Positions 1 through 9,851 of a stretch of 64,000 nucleotides of DNA are shown here, piece by piece. The stretch spans positions 62,001 to 126,000 of the forward strand of contig NZ_BBXE01000022.1 in NCBI RefSeq assembly GCF_001570565.1. The letters run 5' to 3'. The position numbers and the translations under genes were made by a program. The notes under the pieces are model-generated. The model was not told the DNA's origin. It was given only the letters and a program-made list of their open reading frames with translations, and did not search any database. Position 1 is the first letter of the stretch. Each line of letters starts with the position of its first letter. The DNA comes from Herbidospora yilanensis. GTDB lineage: Bacteria > Actinomycetota > Actinomycetes > Streptosporangiales > Streptosporangiaceae.

Positions 1-375
1 GGAGCCGATGCCGGCGGTGATGATCAGTTTGAGGTTCCGGGCCTTCTCGAACCGCTCCGGCGTCATGTACGCCGGCCAGAACGGCTGCGAGATCACGATG
101 TCGGCGTCCGGCAGCTCGCGGTCGAACACCGAGTCGACGCCGTCCTTGTCGGAGGTGATGACCAGCGTGTGGCCGTTGTCCTCCAGGAAGTTGCGCAGCC
201 CCAGCTCCCCCGACACGCTGCCGAGCAGCACGCCCGGGGGGAAGTCGATGCCCGACGGGGTCGGCAGGGTCTGCCCGTCCGGATAGTGGGTCAACTGCGG
301 CAACGCGTCGCGCGCGTACTCCTTCGGATAGCCGTCGGTCGGGTCGTCGTAGAGCACACACAGGACCTTGGCCAT
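1..375 (-). CDS. fdh: NAD-dependent formate dehydrogenase, N-terminal part (runs off left edge)
   Basis: Only the first 125 codons are in the window. The protein starts [12 protein letters not shown] and carries the block [20 protein letters not shown] and the stretch [11 protein letters not shown], both typical of the N-terminal catalytic-domain half of bacterial NAD-dependent formate dehydrogenases of the D-2-hydroxyacid dehydrogenase superfamily. The enzyme oxidises formate to CO2 and yields cytosolic NADH. The NAD-binding Rossmann domain and catalytic His/Arg lie outside the window and were not checked. The ATG at 375 is preceded by a GAGAGG ribosome site. A LysR gene lies directly upstream on the same strand, with a 21-base palindrome between them. 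Confidence 0.9.
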   Translation of the reverse strand, partial: MAKVLCVLYDDPTDGYPKEYARDALPQLTHYPDGQTLPTPSGIDFPPGVLLGSVSGELGLRNFLEDNGHTLVITSDKDGVDSVFDRELPDADIVISQPFWPAYMTPERFEKARNLKLIITAGIGS

Positions 376-460
376 GGGTATCGCCTCTCGTCCGCCACGA
401 TGGTGTCTAAGGCCAGCCTTCAAGAGGCCCCGTAGCAGGTCAAAGCGTATGTCGCTATCG

Positions 461-481
461 CCGATAGGCGTCGCCTATCGG
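461..481. promoter_or_regulatory. Perfect palindrome between LysR gene and formate dehydrogenase gene
   Basis: The arms CCGATAGGCG and CGCCTATCGG are perfectly complementary around one base. The palindrome overlaps the LysR stop codon (475-477) and lies about 85 bases upstream of the fdh start. A partial direct copy, TCGCTATCG, lies just beside it at 452-460. It could be an operator for fdh or a short terminator of the LysR gene. The lack of a following T-run and the adjacent half-site favour an operator. Confidence 0.5.
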
Positions 482-1404
482 CCCAGGTGACCCCGCAGGG
501 TGGTGTCGAGGGCCGCGCGGAGATCGAGACCTCGGGCGACGTCGAGCAGCGCCCGGACCACCACCGGCTCCGGCGACCGCTCGGCGGTGACCAGGCCGAT
601 CCGGGGTGAACGCGGCGGAGTCTCCATCGGGATGATCCGCATGCCGTCGGGCACGCCGATCATGTGCAGCCACGCGTGGGCGATCACGCTCGACCAGCGG
701 TGGGTGGCGACGTGCGCGAACAGCGCCGACACGCTGTCGGTCTCGATCGCCGGGACCACCGCCGCCCCCGCGTCGTGGAACAGGCCGTCGAGGATGCGGC
801 GGTTGCGCATCTCCTGGCCGAGCAGGCAGAGCGGCAGCGCCGCCACCTCGGTCCAGCGGACCCTCGGGCGGTCGGCCAGTTCGCCGTCGTCGGGGGTGAG
901 CAGCAGGTAGCGCTCCTCGTAGAGCGGGATGGCCCGCTCGCCGTCCTCGCCGTCCTCGCCGTCGAGGTAGGTGAGCGCGGCGTCGATCTCGAAGTCGGTC
1001 AGCCGCCGGTGGATCTCCCGCGACGACAGGCTGCTCAGGGAGATGCGGGCGCGCGGGTGGCGTGCGCAGAAAGGGGTGGTGAGCAGGGACGCGGTCGCGA
1101 GCGCGGTGGGGATGGCGCCGAGCCGGAGCGTGCCAGAGACGCCGGCCCGCATCTGGTCGAGGTCGTCGCGCAGCCCGTCGAGGTCGGCGAGGATGCGGTG
1201 GGCCCACAGGAGCACCCGCTCGCCCTCTTCGGTCAGGCTGGTGAACCGGCGGCCCCTTCTGACCAGGGTGACGTCGAGGTCGGTCTCCAGGCGGCGGATG
1301 CCCGCCGACAACGAGGGCTGGGAGACGTGGCACGCCTCGGCGGCGCGGGCGAAGTGGCGCTCGCGGGCCAGCGCGACGAGATATTCCAGCTCGCGGAGCA
1401 GCAT
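475..1404 (-). CDS. LysR-family transcriptional regulator, probably of formate dehydrogenase
   Basis: A 309-residue protein of normal LysR length. Residues 1-60 form the winged helix-turn-helix (FARAAEACHVSQPSLSAGIRR), and residues about 90-300 form the periplasmic-binding-protein-like effector domain. The ATG at 1404 has a GGGGG ribosome site just upstream. The gene is co-directional with fdh, 99 bases apart. LysR genes next to formate dehydrogenase genes are common in actinobacteria, so control of fdh is a reasonable inference. The effector is unknown. A run of acidic residues (DGEDGEDGE, about residues 148-156), encoded by a short GC-rich repeat, interrupts the effector domain and may be a flexible loop. 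Confidence 0.9.
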   Translation of the reverse strand: MLLRELEYLVALARERHFARAAEACHVSQPSLSAGIRRLETDLDVTLVRRGRRFTSLTEEGERVLLWAHRILADLDGLRDDLDQMRAGVSGTLRLGAIPTALATASLLTTPFCARHPRARISLSSLSSREIHRRLTDFEIDAALTYLDGEDGEDGERAIPLYEERYLLLTPDDGELADRPRVRWTEVAALPLCLLGQEMRNRRILDGLFHDAGAAVVPAIETDSVSALFAHVATHRWSSVIAHAWLHMIGVPDGMRIIPMETPPRSPRIGLVTAERSPEPVVVRALLDVARGLDLRAALDTTLRGHLGR

Positions 1405-1418
1405 GCCCCCAACCTAAG

Positions 1419-1450
1419 CCGCCAGGCCGACACGATCGTCGACCTGGCGG
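1419..1450 (-). terminator. Hairpin downstream of araA
   Basis: CCGCCAGG and CCTGGCGG form an 8-bp perfect stem with a 16-base loop that contains a further short GAC/GTC pairing. It lies 22-53 bases beyond the araA stop and before the start of the LysR gene. It is the likely end of the arabinose operon transcript. No clear T-tract follows, as is common in actinomycetes. Confidence 0.5.
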
Positions 1451-1471
1451 GCCGCCGTGCGGGAGTCGTTG

Positions 1472-2947
1472 TCAGAATCCCTGCGACAGGCGGTAGTAGG
1501 CCTGGTTCCAGCGCAGTTCCTTGGCGAACTGGCGGGTGGTGGTGTCCGCGTCGATCAGGAGGAGCTCCACGCCGAGCATGTCGGCGAAGTCGTGCAGTTC
1601 CTCCGCGCCGACCGCAGCCGACAACACCGTGTGGTGCGGCGCCCCGGCGGTCAGCCACGACTCCGAGGAGGTGCGCAGGTCGGGGCGGGGCTTCCAGACG
1701 GCGCGGGCGACCGGGAGGTTGGGCAGCGCCTCCAGCGGCTCGACCACGTCGATCTCGTTGGCGATCAGGCGGAAGCGCTCGCCCATGTCGGCCAGGCCGA
1801 TGACGACCGCCGGGCCGGGGGCCGCGTCGAAGACCAGGCGGACCGGGTCCTCCCTGCCGCCGATGCCGAGCGGGTGGATCTCGCACGACGGCTTCCCGGC
1901 GGCGATGCTCGGGCAGACCTCCAGCATGTGGGCGCCGAGGATGAGCTCCTCGTTCGGCGTCAGGTGGTAGGTGTAGTCCTCCATGAACGAGGTACCGCCC
2001 CCGGGCACCATCGCCTTCAGCGTCCTGAGCAACACCGAGGTCTTCCAGTCGCCCTCGCCGCCGAAGCCGTAGCCGTCGGCCATCAGGCGCTGCACCGCCA
2101 GGCCGGGGAGCTGGCGCAGGCCGCCGAGGTCCTCGAAGTTGGTGGTGAACGCCTTGAAGCCGCCCTCGGTCAGAAAGGTGCGCAGGCCGAGCTCGATGCG
2201 GGCCGCGTAGCGCAGCGACTCGTGCCGGGCGCCCTCGCTGCGCAGTTCGGCGGCGACGTCGTAGAGCTCCTCGTACTCCTTCACCAGGGCGGTCACGTCG
2301 GCGTCGGCCTGGGCGTCGACCACCGCGACCAGGTCGTTCACGCCGTAGGTGTTGACCGAGACGCGGAAGCGGGGCTGGCCCTCGACCTTGTCGCCCTCGG
2401 TCACCGCCACGTCGCGCATGTTGTCGCCGAAGCGGGCGAGCTTCAGCGAGCCGACCTCGGCCCGGCCGGCCGCCGCGCGTGCCCACGCCGAGATCCGCTC
2501 GGCCACCGCCGGGTCGGAGACGTGACCGGTCACGGTCTTGCGGGCCACCCCCAGGCGCGACTGCACGTAGCCGAACTCGCGGTCGCCGTGGGCGGCCTGG
2601 TTCAGGTTCATGAAGTCCATGTCGATGGTCGCCCACGGCAGCTCGCGGTTGGCCTGCGTGTGCAGGTGCAGCAGCGGCTTGCGCAGGGCGTCCAGGCCGG
2701 CGATCCACATCTTCGCGGGGGAGAAGGTGTGCATCCACGCGATGACGCCGCCGCACTCGTCGTCGGCGTTGGCGGCGAGCATCACGTTGCGGATGGACGT
2801 CGCGTCGAGGAGGACCGGCTTCCACTCCAGATCGAACGGCAGGGCGTGGCCCAACTCGGTCGCGATCGCCCGCGACTGGTCGGCGACCTGGGCAAGCGTC
2901 TCGTCTCCGTAGAGGGACTGGCTGCCGGTCAGGAACCACAGTTTCAC
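1472..2947 (-). CDS. araA: L-arabinose isomerase
   Basis: A 491-residue protein, close to the usual ~500. It converts L-arabinose to L-ribulose in the cytosol. Family blocks are clear: the N-terminal [44 protein letters not shown] and MEDYTYHL. These contain the conserved metal-binding Glu/His positions of AraA. The start is taken as the GTG at 2947, which overlaps the araD stop in a GTGA tetranucleotide and gives exactly the family N-terminus; longer upstream reading has no similarity. It is the last gene of the operon and is probably translationally coupled to araD. Confidence 0.97.
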   Translation of the reverse strand: MKLWFLTGSQSLYGDETLAQVADQSRAIATELGHALPFDLEWKPVLLDATSIRNVMLAANADDECGGVIAWMHTFSPAKMWIAGLDALRKPLLHLHTQANRELPWATIDMDFMNLNQAAHGDREFGYVQSRLGVARKTVTGHVSDPAVAERISAWARAAAGRAEVGSLKLARFGDNMRDVAVTEGDKVEGQPRFRVSVNTYGVNDLVAVVDAQADADVTALVKEYEELYDVAAELRSEGARHESLRYAARIELGLRTFLTEGGFKAFTTNFEDLGGLRQLPGLAVQRLMADGYGFGGEGDWKTSVLLRTLKAMVPGGGTSFMEDYTYHLTPNEELILGAHMLEVCPSIAAGKPSCEIHPLGIGGREDPVRLVFDAAPGPAVVIGLADMGERFRLIANEIDVVEPLEALPNLPVARAVWKPRPDLRTSSESWLTAGAPHHTVLSAAVGAEELHDFADMLGVELLLIDADTTTRQFAKELRWNQAYYRLSQGF

Positions 2948-3591
2948 TTGGAACTCCTCTGTCCGTAGACGTTCTGGTAGCGGTCGTACAGAGCGTCGAT
3001 GTGTTTCGGCTCGATGGGGATGACGGAGCCGAGCTGGCGGGCGACGTGCACGGTCCGGGCGACGTCCTCGCACATCACGGCCGCCTTGACGGCGGCCTTG
3101 GGGGTGGCGCCGATGGTGAAGACCCCGTGGTTCTGCATCAGGACCGCCGGGGAGCGGTGGCCCTTCAGGGTGTCGACGAGGCCGCGGCCGATGTCGTCGC
3201 CGCCGATCAGCGCGAACGGGCCGATGGGGATCTCGCCGCCGAACTCGTCGGCCATCGCCGTCAGCACACACGGGATCGCCTCGCCGCGCGCGGCCCAGGC
3301 GGAGGCGTAGGTCGAGTGGGTGTGGACGACGCCGCCGACCTCGGGCATGTGCCGGTAGATGTAGGCGTGCGCGGCGGTGTCGCTGGAGGGCGCGTAGTCG
3401 CCCTCGACCAGGTTGCCGTCGAGGTCGCAGACGACCATCGAGTCGGGGGTCAGGTCGTCGTAGGAGACGCCGCTGGGCTTGATGACGAACAGGTCCTCGC
3501 CCGGGATCCGGCCGGAGACGTTGCCCGCCGTCCAGGCCACCAGGCCATACCTGACCAGTTCCGAATGCAGGGCGCAGACGGTCTTCTTCAC
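2944..3591 (-). CDS. araD: L-ribulose-5-phosphate 4-epimerase
   Basis: A 215-residue class II aldolase-fold protein that interconverts L-ribulose-5-phosphate and D-xylulose-5-phosphate, the third arabinose step. [29 protein letters not shown] and [12 protein letters not shown] carry the zinc-binding histidines (HTH motif and the later H). The GTG at 3591 overlaps the araB stop (GTGA) and gives [12 protein letters not shown]. Slightly shorter than the E. coli enzyme (231). The araB-araD-araA order with 4-base overlaps at both junctions implies stoichiometric, coupled translation. Confidence 0.95.
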   Translation of the reverse strand: MKKTVCALHSELVRYGLVAWTAGNVSGRIPGEDLFVIKPSGVSYDDLTPDSMVVCDLDGNLVEGDYAPSSDTAAHAYIYRHMPEVGGVVHTHSTYASAWAARGEAIPCVLTAMADEFGGEIPIGPFALIGGDDIGRGLVDTLKGHRSPAVLMQNHGVFTIGATPKAAVKAAVMCEDVARTVHVARQLGSVIPIEPKHIDALYDRYQNVYGQRSSK

Positions 3592-5207
3592 TTGGACGCC
3601 TCGTTCCGGATCGCGCGCAGCCGGTGGAGCACGGCCCCGTCGGCGAAGTGGTCGTGCAGGGCGCGGTATTCGGCGTAGAGCCGGTCGTAGGCCGCGGCCC
3701 GCTCGGGATCGGGGGTGTACGCGTCCGCGATCCGCTTGCCCATCGCCGCCGCCGCGGAGGGGATGTCGGGGTAGGCCCCGGCCGCCACCGCGGCGTGGAT
3801 GGCCGAGCCCAGCGCCGGTCCCTGGTCGGAGTCGATCACCGACAGCGGCTTGCGCAGCACGTCGGCGTAGGTCTGCATGAGGAAGGTGTTCTTCAGCAGG
3901 CCGCCGGCGACCACGAGTTCGTCGACCGGCACGCCGGACGCCTCGAAGGTCTCCACGATGACGCGGCAGCCGAACGCGGTCGACTCCAGCAGCGCCCGGT
4001 AGACGTCTTCCGGCTTGGTGGACAACGTCTGACCCACGACCACTCCCGAAAGATCGTGGTCGACGAGGACCGACCGGTTGCCGCCGAACCAGTCGAGCGC
4101 GACCAGTCCGTGGGCGCCGACGGCCTGCCCGGCCGCCAGCGACGTCAGATGCTCGTGGACCGAGACGCCCGCCGCGGCGGCGTCGGCCGCGTAGGAGGCC
4201 GGCACGTTGTTGTCGACGAACCAGGCGAAGATGTCGCCGACGGCCGACTGCCCGGCCTCGTAGCCCCACAGGCCTGGAACGATCCCGTCGCGCACCACGC
4301 CGCACATGCCGGGGACCTCGGCCAGGTTCTCCCCGTTCATGACCAGGCACGTCGAGGTGCCCATGATCGCGACCATCTGGCCGGGCCGCACCGCGTCGGC
4401 CGCGGCGGCCGTCACGTGGGCGTCGACGTTGCCGACCGCGACCGCGATGCCCTCGGGCAGCCCGGTCCACTCGGCGCCCTTGGCCGACAACGACCCCGCC
4501 CGACCACCCAGCGGCGCCAGTTCGGAGCCGAGCTTGGCGGTGAAGCCGGCGAACCCGGGGTTCAGCGCGGCCAGGAACTCCTCGGAGGGGTAGGCGCCGT
4601 CCTGGTGGATGGCCTTGTATCCGGCGGTGCAGACGTTGCGGGTCTCGACGCCGCTGAGCTCCCAGATGATCCAGTCGGCCGCCTCGATCCAGCGGTCGGC
4701 CAGCGCGTAGAGCTCCGGGTCCTCTTCGAGGAGCTGGAGGCCCTTGGCGAACGCCCACTCCGAGGAGATCTTCCCGCCGTACCGGGGCAACCACGGCTCG
4801 CCGCGTTCGGCGGCCAGCTCGTTGATCCGGTCGGCGTGGGACTGCGCCGCGTGGTGCTTCCACAACTTGGGCCACGCGTGCGGCCGGTCCGGGAACCGGT
4901 CGCTGAGCGGGGTCCCGTCGGCCAGGGCGGGCAGGATCGTGCAGGCGGTGAAGTCGGTGGCGATGCCGATCACCTCCGACGGCGCCACCCCGGCCGACTC
5001 GACCGCCTTGGGCACGGCGATGCGCAGCACGTCGCGCCAGTCGTCGGGCGACTGGAGCGCCCAGTCGGGGGTGGGGCCGGAGATCACCCCCTGGGCGTAT
5101 TCATGGACGGCGGAGCCGAGTTCGGCCCCGTCCCGGACCCGGACCACGACGGCCCGGCCGGAAAGGGTGCCGTAGTCGACTCCCACCACATAACTGTCAT
5201 CGTTCAC
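3588..5207 (-). CDS. araB: L-ribulokinase
   Basis: A 539-residue FGGY-family sugar kinase that phosphorylates L-ribulose with ATP. The N-terminal phosphate-binding loop is [15 protein letters not shown]. The block [11 protein letters not shown], the central [12 protein letters not shown] with the conserved catalytic Asp, [12 protein letters not shown], and the C-terminal [13 protein letters not shown] are ribulokinase signatures. The GTG start at 5207 has a clean AGGAG ribosome site and overlaps the upstream permease gene by 11 bases. Confidence 0.96.
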   Translation of the reverse strand: MNDDSYVVGVDYGTLSGRAVVVRVRDGAELGSAVHEYAQGVISGPTPDWALQSPDDWRDVLRIAVPKAVESAGVAPSEVIGIATDFTACTILPALADGTPLSDRFPDRPHAWPKLWKHHAAQSHADRINELAAERGEPWLPRYGGKISSEWAFAKGLQLLEEDPELYALADRWIEAADWIIWELSGVETRNVCTAGYKAIHQDGAYPSEEFLAALNPGFAGFTAKLGSELAPLGGRAGSLSAKGAEWTGLPEGIAVAVGNVDAHVTAAAADAVRPGQMVAIMGTSTCLVMNGENLAEVPGMCGVVRDGIVPGLWGYEAGQSAVGDIFAWFVDNNVPASYAADAAAAGVSVHEHLTSLAAGQAVGAHGLVALDWFGGNRSVLVDHDLSGVVVGQTLSTKPEDVYRALLESTAFGCRVIVETFEASGVPVDELVVAGGLLKNTFLMQTYADVLRKPLSVIDSDQGPALGSAIHAAVAAGAYPDIPSAAAAMGKRIADAYTPDPERAAAYDRLYAEYRALHDHFADGAVLHRLRAIRNEASK

Positions 5208-6192
5208 GCGAGACTCCTGTCGTCACAATGAGGCGCTGGAGAAGGATGAAGACCAGGAGCAGGAGACCGATAACGATCTTGGTCCACCACGAGCTGAGGG
5301 TGCCCTCGAAGCTGATGACCGTCTGGATCAGGCCCAGCACGAGCACACCGAGAACCGTTCCGAGCAGGTAGCCCGAGCCGCCGGTCAGCAGCGTGCCGCC
5401 GATGACGACCGCCGCGATGGCGTCGAGCTCCATGCCGACGGCGTGCAGGCCGTAGCCCGAGAGCATGTAGAACGAGAGCAGCAGGCCGCCGAGCGCGGAG
5501 CACAGGCCGCTGACGGTGTAGACGGCGATCTTGGTCCGGGCCACCGGAAGACCCATGAGCAGCGCCGACTGCTCGTTGCCGCCGACCGCGTAGACGTTCC
5601 TCCCCAGCCGCGTGTAGTGCAGCGTGTACGTCGCCACGAGCACCACCGCCAGCGCGATCAGCACCGTGGGGGAGATCCAGAGCTCGGGGGCGAGGTCGAT
5701 GCGCGTCTGCGCGATGGCCGTGAAGGTCGGGTCGGTGATGGGGATCGAGTCGGTGCCGATCGTGTAGCACAGGCCCCGGGCCAGGAACATCCCGGCGAGG
5801 GTCACGATGAACGGCTGGATCTCGAAGTAGTGGATGATCGCGCCCATCGCCGCGCCCAGCACCCCGCCGATCGCCAGGACCAGCAGGATCACCAGGAAGG
5901 ACGGTGTCGACGGCAGCAGGGAGGCCGCGATCATCGTGGTCAGCGCCACCACCGAGCCGACCGACAGGTCGATGCCCCCGGTGAGGATGACGAAGGTCAT
6001 GCCCACGGCCACGACCAGCAGGAACGCGTTGTCGATGAAGACGTTCAGGATGATCTGGCCGGTCGCGAAGCCCTCATAGCGGATCCCGCCGGCGGTGAAC
6101 ATCGCGATGAACAGCGCCCCGGTGACCAGGACGGGCAGGTAGTTGCGCGGCAGCCGGCCGGGCAACTGGCGGGGGAGTGCCAGGGTTTTCAC
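5197..6192 (-). CDS. Sugar ABC transporter permease (YjfF/AraH type), second of a pair
   Basis: A 331-residue very hydrophobic protein with 8-10 predicted membrane segments and the carbohydrate-uptake-transporter-2 permease motif VGMTFVILTGGIDLSVGSVVAL. It forms half of the membrane channel together with the permease encoded just upstream. The two-permease arrangement is that of the YtfT/YjfF (furanose) type rather than the single AraH of E. coli. The GTG at 6192 overlaps the preceding stop (GTGA). Its place between the transporter ATPase and araB makes L-arabinose the likely substrate. Confidence 0.9.
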   Translation of the reverse strand: MKTLALPRQLPGRLPRNYLPVLVTGALFIAMFTAGGIRYEGFATGQIILNVFIDNAFLLVVAVGMTFVILTGGIDLSVGSVVALTTMIAASLLPSTPSFLVILLVLAIGGVLGAAMGAIIHYFEIQPFIVTLAGMFLARGLCYTIGTDSIPITDPTFTAIAQTRIDLAPELWISPTVLIALAVVLVATYTLHYTRLGRNVYAVGGNEQSALLMGLPVARTKIAVYTVSGLCSALGGLLLSFYMLSGYGLHAVGMELDAIAAVVIGGTLLTGGSGYLLGTVLGVLVLGLIQTVISFEGTLSSWWTKIVIGLLLLVFILLQRLIVTTGVSRER

Positions 6193-7220
6193 GTGCGGAC
6201 CGTCACTTTCTCCCCGGCGGGCACCGTCGGCGGGGCCGGTTTTCTACGGGATCGGAAGACCTTGGCCCGGAACGCCGGCGACTGGAGCAGGCAGACGATC
6301 GTCACGACGAGCGCCTTGAACAGCAGCGTCGTCTCCGGCGGCACGCCGATGGAGTAGATCGTCGTGGTCAGGGTCTGGATGATGAGGGCGCCCAGCACCG
6401 TGCCGCCGAGGGAGAACCGGCCGCCGGCCAGCGAGGTGCCGCCGATGACGACGGCGAGGATGGCGTCGAGCTCGATCCACAGGCCGGCGTTGTTGCCGTC
6501 GGCGCTGGACACGTTGGAGCTGATCATCAGGCCGGCGATGCCGGCGCAGAGGGCGCAGAAGGCGTACACGACGATCAGCAGGCCGCGGGCCCGGATGCCG
6601 GACAGGCGGCTCGCCTCGGCGTTGCCGCCGACCGACTCGATCAGCAGGCCGAGGGCCAGCCGGCGGGTGACGAACGCGATCAGCGCCAGCACGACGGCCA
6701 CGATGATGATGCCGAACGGCAGGGTCAGCCAGTAGCCGCCGCCGACGAGCTTGTAGGGGGCGCTGTTGATCGTGATGATCTGGCCGTCGGTGATGAGCTG
6801 GGCCAGTCCGCGCCCGGCGACCATCAGGATCAGCGTCGCGATGATCGGCTGGATGCCGACGATCGCGACCAGGAAGCCGTTGCCGATGCCCAGCGCCACG
6901 GCCAGGCCGAGGGCGATGCCGATCGCGCCGAGCACGCCGCCGATCGAGTCCTGCGACGGGAGGGTGCTGATCTGCAGGCACGCCATCGCGCCGGCGATGG
7001 CCACCACCGAGCCCACCGACAGGTCGATGCCCTTGGTCGCGATGACCAGCGTCATGCCCAGGGCGACCAGGATGAGCGGGGCGCCGAACCGGAAGATGTC
7101 GATCAGGCTGCCGTAGAGGTGGCCGTCCTTGATCTCGATCTGGAAGAAGTGGTCGGTGAAGATCAGGTTGACCAGGAGGAGGGCGGCCAGGATGCCCGCC
7201 GGCCAGGCGAGGCGCTTCAT
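6189..7220 (-). CDS. Sugar ABC transporter permease (YtfT type), first of a pair
   Basis: A 343-residue membrane protein with 8-10 hydrophobic segments and the motif LGMTLVIATKGIDLSVGSVVAI of CUT2-family inner-membrane permeases. It is a paralogue of the next permease and likely heterodimerises with it. The ATG at 7220 overlaps the ATPase stop (ATGA) and is preceded by GGGGGAG. The short C-terminal tail ends in a basic, proline-rich segment (RSRRKPAPPTVP). Confidence 0.9.
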   Translation of the reverse strand: MKRLAWPAGILAALLLVNLIFTDHFFQIEIKDGHLYGSLIDIFRFGAPLILVALGMTLVIATKGIDLSVGSVVAIAGAMACLQISTLPSQDSIGGVLGAIGIALGLAVALGIGNGFLVAIVGIQPIIATLILMVAGRGLAQLITDGQIITINSAPYKLVGGGYWLTLPFGIIIVAVVLALIAFVTRRLALGLLIESVGGNAEASRLSGIRARGLLIVVYAFCALCAGIAGLMISSNVSSADGNNAGLWIELDAILAVVIGGTSLAGGRFSLGGTVLGALIIQTLTTTIYSIGVPPETTLLFKALVVTIVCLLQSPAFRAKVFRSRRKPAPPTVPAGEKVTVRT

Positions 7221-8716
7221 TTGGCTCCCCCGCTCGCGATCGTCTCCATGAGCACGTCCGTCGTCAGGGTGTCGTCGTTGGGCAACTCGGCGACCAGCCG
7301 CCGGTCCCGGAGCACGGCGACCTTGTGGCTGAGCCGGAGCACCTCGTCGAGTTCGGCGGAGATGAATAGGACCGCCATGCCGCCGTCGGAGAGCTCGACG
7401 ACCAGCTTCTGGATCTCGGCCTTGGCGCCGACGTCGATGCCCCGGGTGGGTTCGTCGAGGATGAGCAGGCGCGGTTCGAGGATGAGCCAGCGGGCCAGCA
7501 GCACCTTCTGCTGGTTGCCGCCGGACAGGTTCCTGATGAGCATCTCCGGGTTGTCCGGGCGGATGTTCAGCGCCTTGATGTACTTGGCGACCAGTTCGTC
7601 CTGCTTCTTGCGCGGCACCGGGCGGCTCCAGCCGCGGCGGGCCTGCAGGGCCAGGATGAGGTTCTCCCGTACGGTCAGCTCCGGGATCAGGCCCTCTTCG
7701 CGCCGGTTCTCCGAGCAGAACGCCACGCCCCGGGCCATCGCGGCGCGCGGGGTGCGCAGGGTGACCTGGTCGCCGCCGATGCGCAGGGTGCCGGTCGCGG
7801 CGTGGTCGGCGCCGAACAGCAGCCGGGCGATCTCGGTGCGGCCCGAGCCGAGCAGCCCGGCGAGGCCCACGACCTCGCCCTCGCGGATGGTCAGCGAGAA
7901 GGGGGCCACCCTGCCGCCGAGTTCGGCGGCCTCCACGAGCGTGTCGGAGGTGCGGGCCGGCGGCCGGTCGTCGAGGCGCTCCAGCTCGGCCAGCTCGCGG
8001 CCGATCATCTTGCCGACCAGTTCGACCTGGGGGAGTTCGGCGGTGACGTACTCGCCGACGAGGCGGCCGTTGCGCAGGATCGTCATGCGGTCGGCGATCT
8101 CGTAGATCTGGTCGAGGAAGTGCGACACGAACAGGATCGCGATGCCCTGCTCCTTCAGGCGGCGCATCACCCGGAAGAGCTGCGCGACCTCGCCGGCGTC
8201 GAGGGAGGACGTCGGCTCGTCGAGGATCAGCACCCGGGCGTCCACGTCGATGGCCCGCGCGATGGCGACCATCTGCTGGATCGCCAGCGAGTAGTGGCTC
8301 AGCGGCTTGGCGACGTCGATCGCCAGGTCGAGCCGGGTGAGCAGGTCCGCGGCCCGGCGGCGCATCTCGCGCCAGCGGATCCGGCCGAACCGGCGGGGTT
8401 CGCGCCCGATGAAGACGTTCTCGGCGACCGACAGGTTCGGGCAGAGGTTGACCTCCTGGTAGACCGTGCTGATGCCGGCCTTCTGGGCCTCCAGCGGGCC
8501 GGTGAAGGCCACTCGCTCGCCGGCCAGCTCGATCTCTCCGCTGTCGATCGAGTAGACCCCGGTCAGCACCTTGATCAGGGTCGACTTCCCGGCCCCGTTC
8601 TCGCCCATGAGGGCGTGCACCTCGCCGGGCAGCAGCCGGAAGTCCACGCCGTCCAGGGCCCGGACGCCCGGGAACTCCTTGCCGATCCCGGTCATCCGCA
8701 GGATCGCTTCAGCCAT
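7217..8716 (-). CDS. Sugar ABC transporter ATP-binding protein, duplicated ATPase
   Basis: About 499 residues with two tandem nucleotide-binding domains, the AraG/RbsA/YtfR layout. The N-terminal half has Walker A GENGAGKST and Walker B VLILDEPTSSLD. The C-terminal half has a degenerate P-loop (AGLLGSGRTE) followed by an intact signature and Walker B (LSGGNQQKVLLARW, LLILDEPTRGID), as usual in this family. The start is placed at the ATG at 8716 because GAAGGA lies seven bases before it; the ATG at 8722 would sit on the ribosome site. It powers the two permeases encoded downstream. Confidence 0.93.
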   Translation of the reverse strand: MAEAILRMTGIGKEFPGVRALDGVDFRLLPGEVHALMGENGAGKSTLIKVLTGVYSIDSGEIELAGERVAFTGPLEAQKAGISTVYQEVNLCPNLSVAENVFIGREPRRFGRIRWREMRRRAADLLTRLDLAIDVAKPLSHYSLAIQQMVAIARAIDVDARVLILDEPTSSLDAGEVAQLFRVMRRLKEQGIAILFVSHFLDQIYEIADRMTILRNGRLVGEYVTAELPQVELVGKMIGRELAELERLDDRPPARTSDTLVEAAELGGRVAPFSLTIREGEVVGLAGLLGSGRTEIARLLFGADHAATGTLRIGGDQVTLRTPRAAMARGVAFCSENRREEGLIPELTVRENLILALQARRGWSRPVPRKKQDELVAKYIKALNIRPDNPEMLIRNLSGGNQQKVLLARWLILEPRLLILDEPTRGIDVGAKAEIQKLVVELSDGGMAVLFISAELDEVLRLSHKVAVLRDRRLVAELPNDDTLTTDVLMETIASGGAK

Positions 8717-8739
8717 GCGCATTTCCTTCGATTGGAAAA

Positions 8740-8772
8740 GGGGCCGCCCCGATCTCAGGGCGGGACGGCCCC
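8740..8772 (-). terminator. Attenuator hairpin between binding protein and ATPase genes
   Basis: GGGGCCG (8740-8746) pairs with CGGCCCC (8766-8772), and the inner CGCCC pairs with GGGCG, with a small GA bulge. It lies just after the binding-protein stop and before the ATPase start. Such hairpins commonly raise binding-protein transcript over the membrane components in ABC operons. This role is inferred. Confidence 0.5.
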
Positions 8773-8778
8773 CGGCTC

Positions 8779-9768
8779 CTAGTACTGGCGGGTCGGCAGG
8801 GCCTGCTTGGCCTGCTCCTGGGTGAAGGTGGTCTCCTCGGTGACGACCCGCTCGGGCACCGTCTCACCGGCGAGGACCTTCTTGGCCAGGTCCATCAGCT
8901 GCGGGCCGAGCAGCGGGGAGCACTCGACGATGTAGTTGATCTTTCCGTCGGCGAGCGCCTGCATGCCGTCCTTGACGGCGTCGACCGTGATGATCTTGAT
9001 GTCCTTGCCGGGCACCTTGCCCGCGCCCTCGATCGCCTCGATGGCGCCCAGGCCCATGTCGTCGTTGTGCGCGTAGAGCACGTCGATGTCCGGGTTGGCC
9101 TTCAGGAAGGCGTCCATGACCTCCTTGCCCTTGGCGCGGGTGAAGTCGCCGCTCTGGGAGGCGATCACCTTGAACTTGGGGTCGGCGCCGATGACCTCGG
9201 CGAAGCCCGCCTTGCGGTCGTTGGCGGGGGCCGAGCCGGTGGTGCCCTGGAGCTCGACGATGTTCACGTCGCCGGTCTCGGAGGCGTACTGCTCGACCAG
9301 CCACTGGCCGGCCTTCTTGCCCTCTTCGACGAAGTCGGACCCGAGGAAGGTCTTGTACAGCGTCTTGTCGGCCGAGTCGACCGCGCGGTCGGTCAGGATG
9401 ACCGGGATGTTCGCGGCCTTGGCCTCCTGGAGCACCGTGTCCCAGCCCGACTCGACCACCGGCGAGAAGGCGATGACGTCGACCTTCTGCTGGATGTACG
9501 ACCGGATCGCCTTGATCTGGTTCTCCTGCTTCTGCTGCGCGTCGGAGAACTTGAGGTCGATCCCGGCCGCCTTGGCCGACTCCTGCACCGACTTGGTGTT
9601 GGCGGTACGCCAGCCACTCTCGGCGCCCACCTGGGCGAAGCCCATGGTGATCGTCGAGTCGCCGCCACCGCTGGCGGGGGCGCCGCCCTCGGCCGTCGTC
9701 TCACTGCCGCCGCCACACGCGGTCGCGAGCACGCCGACCGCCATCAGAGCCATGATCTTCTTGAACAA
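8779..9768 (-). CDS. Sugar-binding lipoprotein of the ABC transporter (YtfQ-like)
   Basis: A 329-residue type I periplasmic-binding-protein-fold solute receptor. The start is taken at a TTG (9768) eight bases after a GGAAGGG ribosome site. It gives LFKKIMALMAVGVLATAC, a short basic head, hydrophobic core and lipobox-like ATAC, so the protein is probably a membrane-anchored lipoprotein with the Gly/Ser-rich linker after Cys. Blocks such as AIRSYIQQKVDVIAFSP and VLYAHNDDMGLGAIEA are typical of ribose/galactofuranose-type receptors. It is the first gene of the arabinose operon, downstream of two operator palindromes. An ATG at 9753 is an alternative start. Confidence 0.9.
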   Translation of the reverse strand: MFKKIMALMAVGVLATACGGGSETTAEGGAPASGGGDSTITMGFAQVGAESGWRTANTKSVQESAKAAGIDLKFSDAQQKQENQIKAIRSYIQQKVDVIAFSPVVESGWDTVLQEAKAANIPVILTDRAVDSADKTLYKTFLGSDFVEEGKKAGQWLVEQYASETGDVNIVELQGTTGSAPANDRKAGFAEVIGADPKFKVIASQSGDFTRAKGKEVMDAFLKANPDIDVLYAHNDDMGLGAIEAIEGAGKVPGKDIKIITVDAVKDGMQALADGKINYIVECSPLLGPQLMDLAKKVLAGETVPERVVTEETTFTQEQAKQALPTRQY

Positions 9769-9788
9769 GGCCAAGTCCCTTCCGTATT

Positions 9789-9802
9789 TGTTAGCGCTCA
9801 CA
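9789..9802. promoter_or_regulatory. LacI-family operator, proximal copy
   Basis: TGTTAGCGCTCACA is a near-perfect inverted repeat around CG, of the LacI/GalR class (consensus about TGTTAGCGCTAACA). It lies 21-34 bases before the start of the sugar-binding lipoprotein gene, where a bound repressor would block initiation. The cognate repressor gene is not in this window. Confidence 0.7.
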
Positions 9803-9851
9803 CAATTTGCCCGGCCGGGAATCAGAGTGAAGCTTGGTCTGCCGTGTCGAC

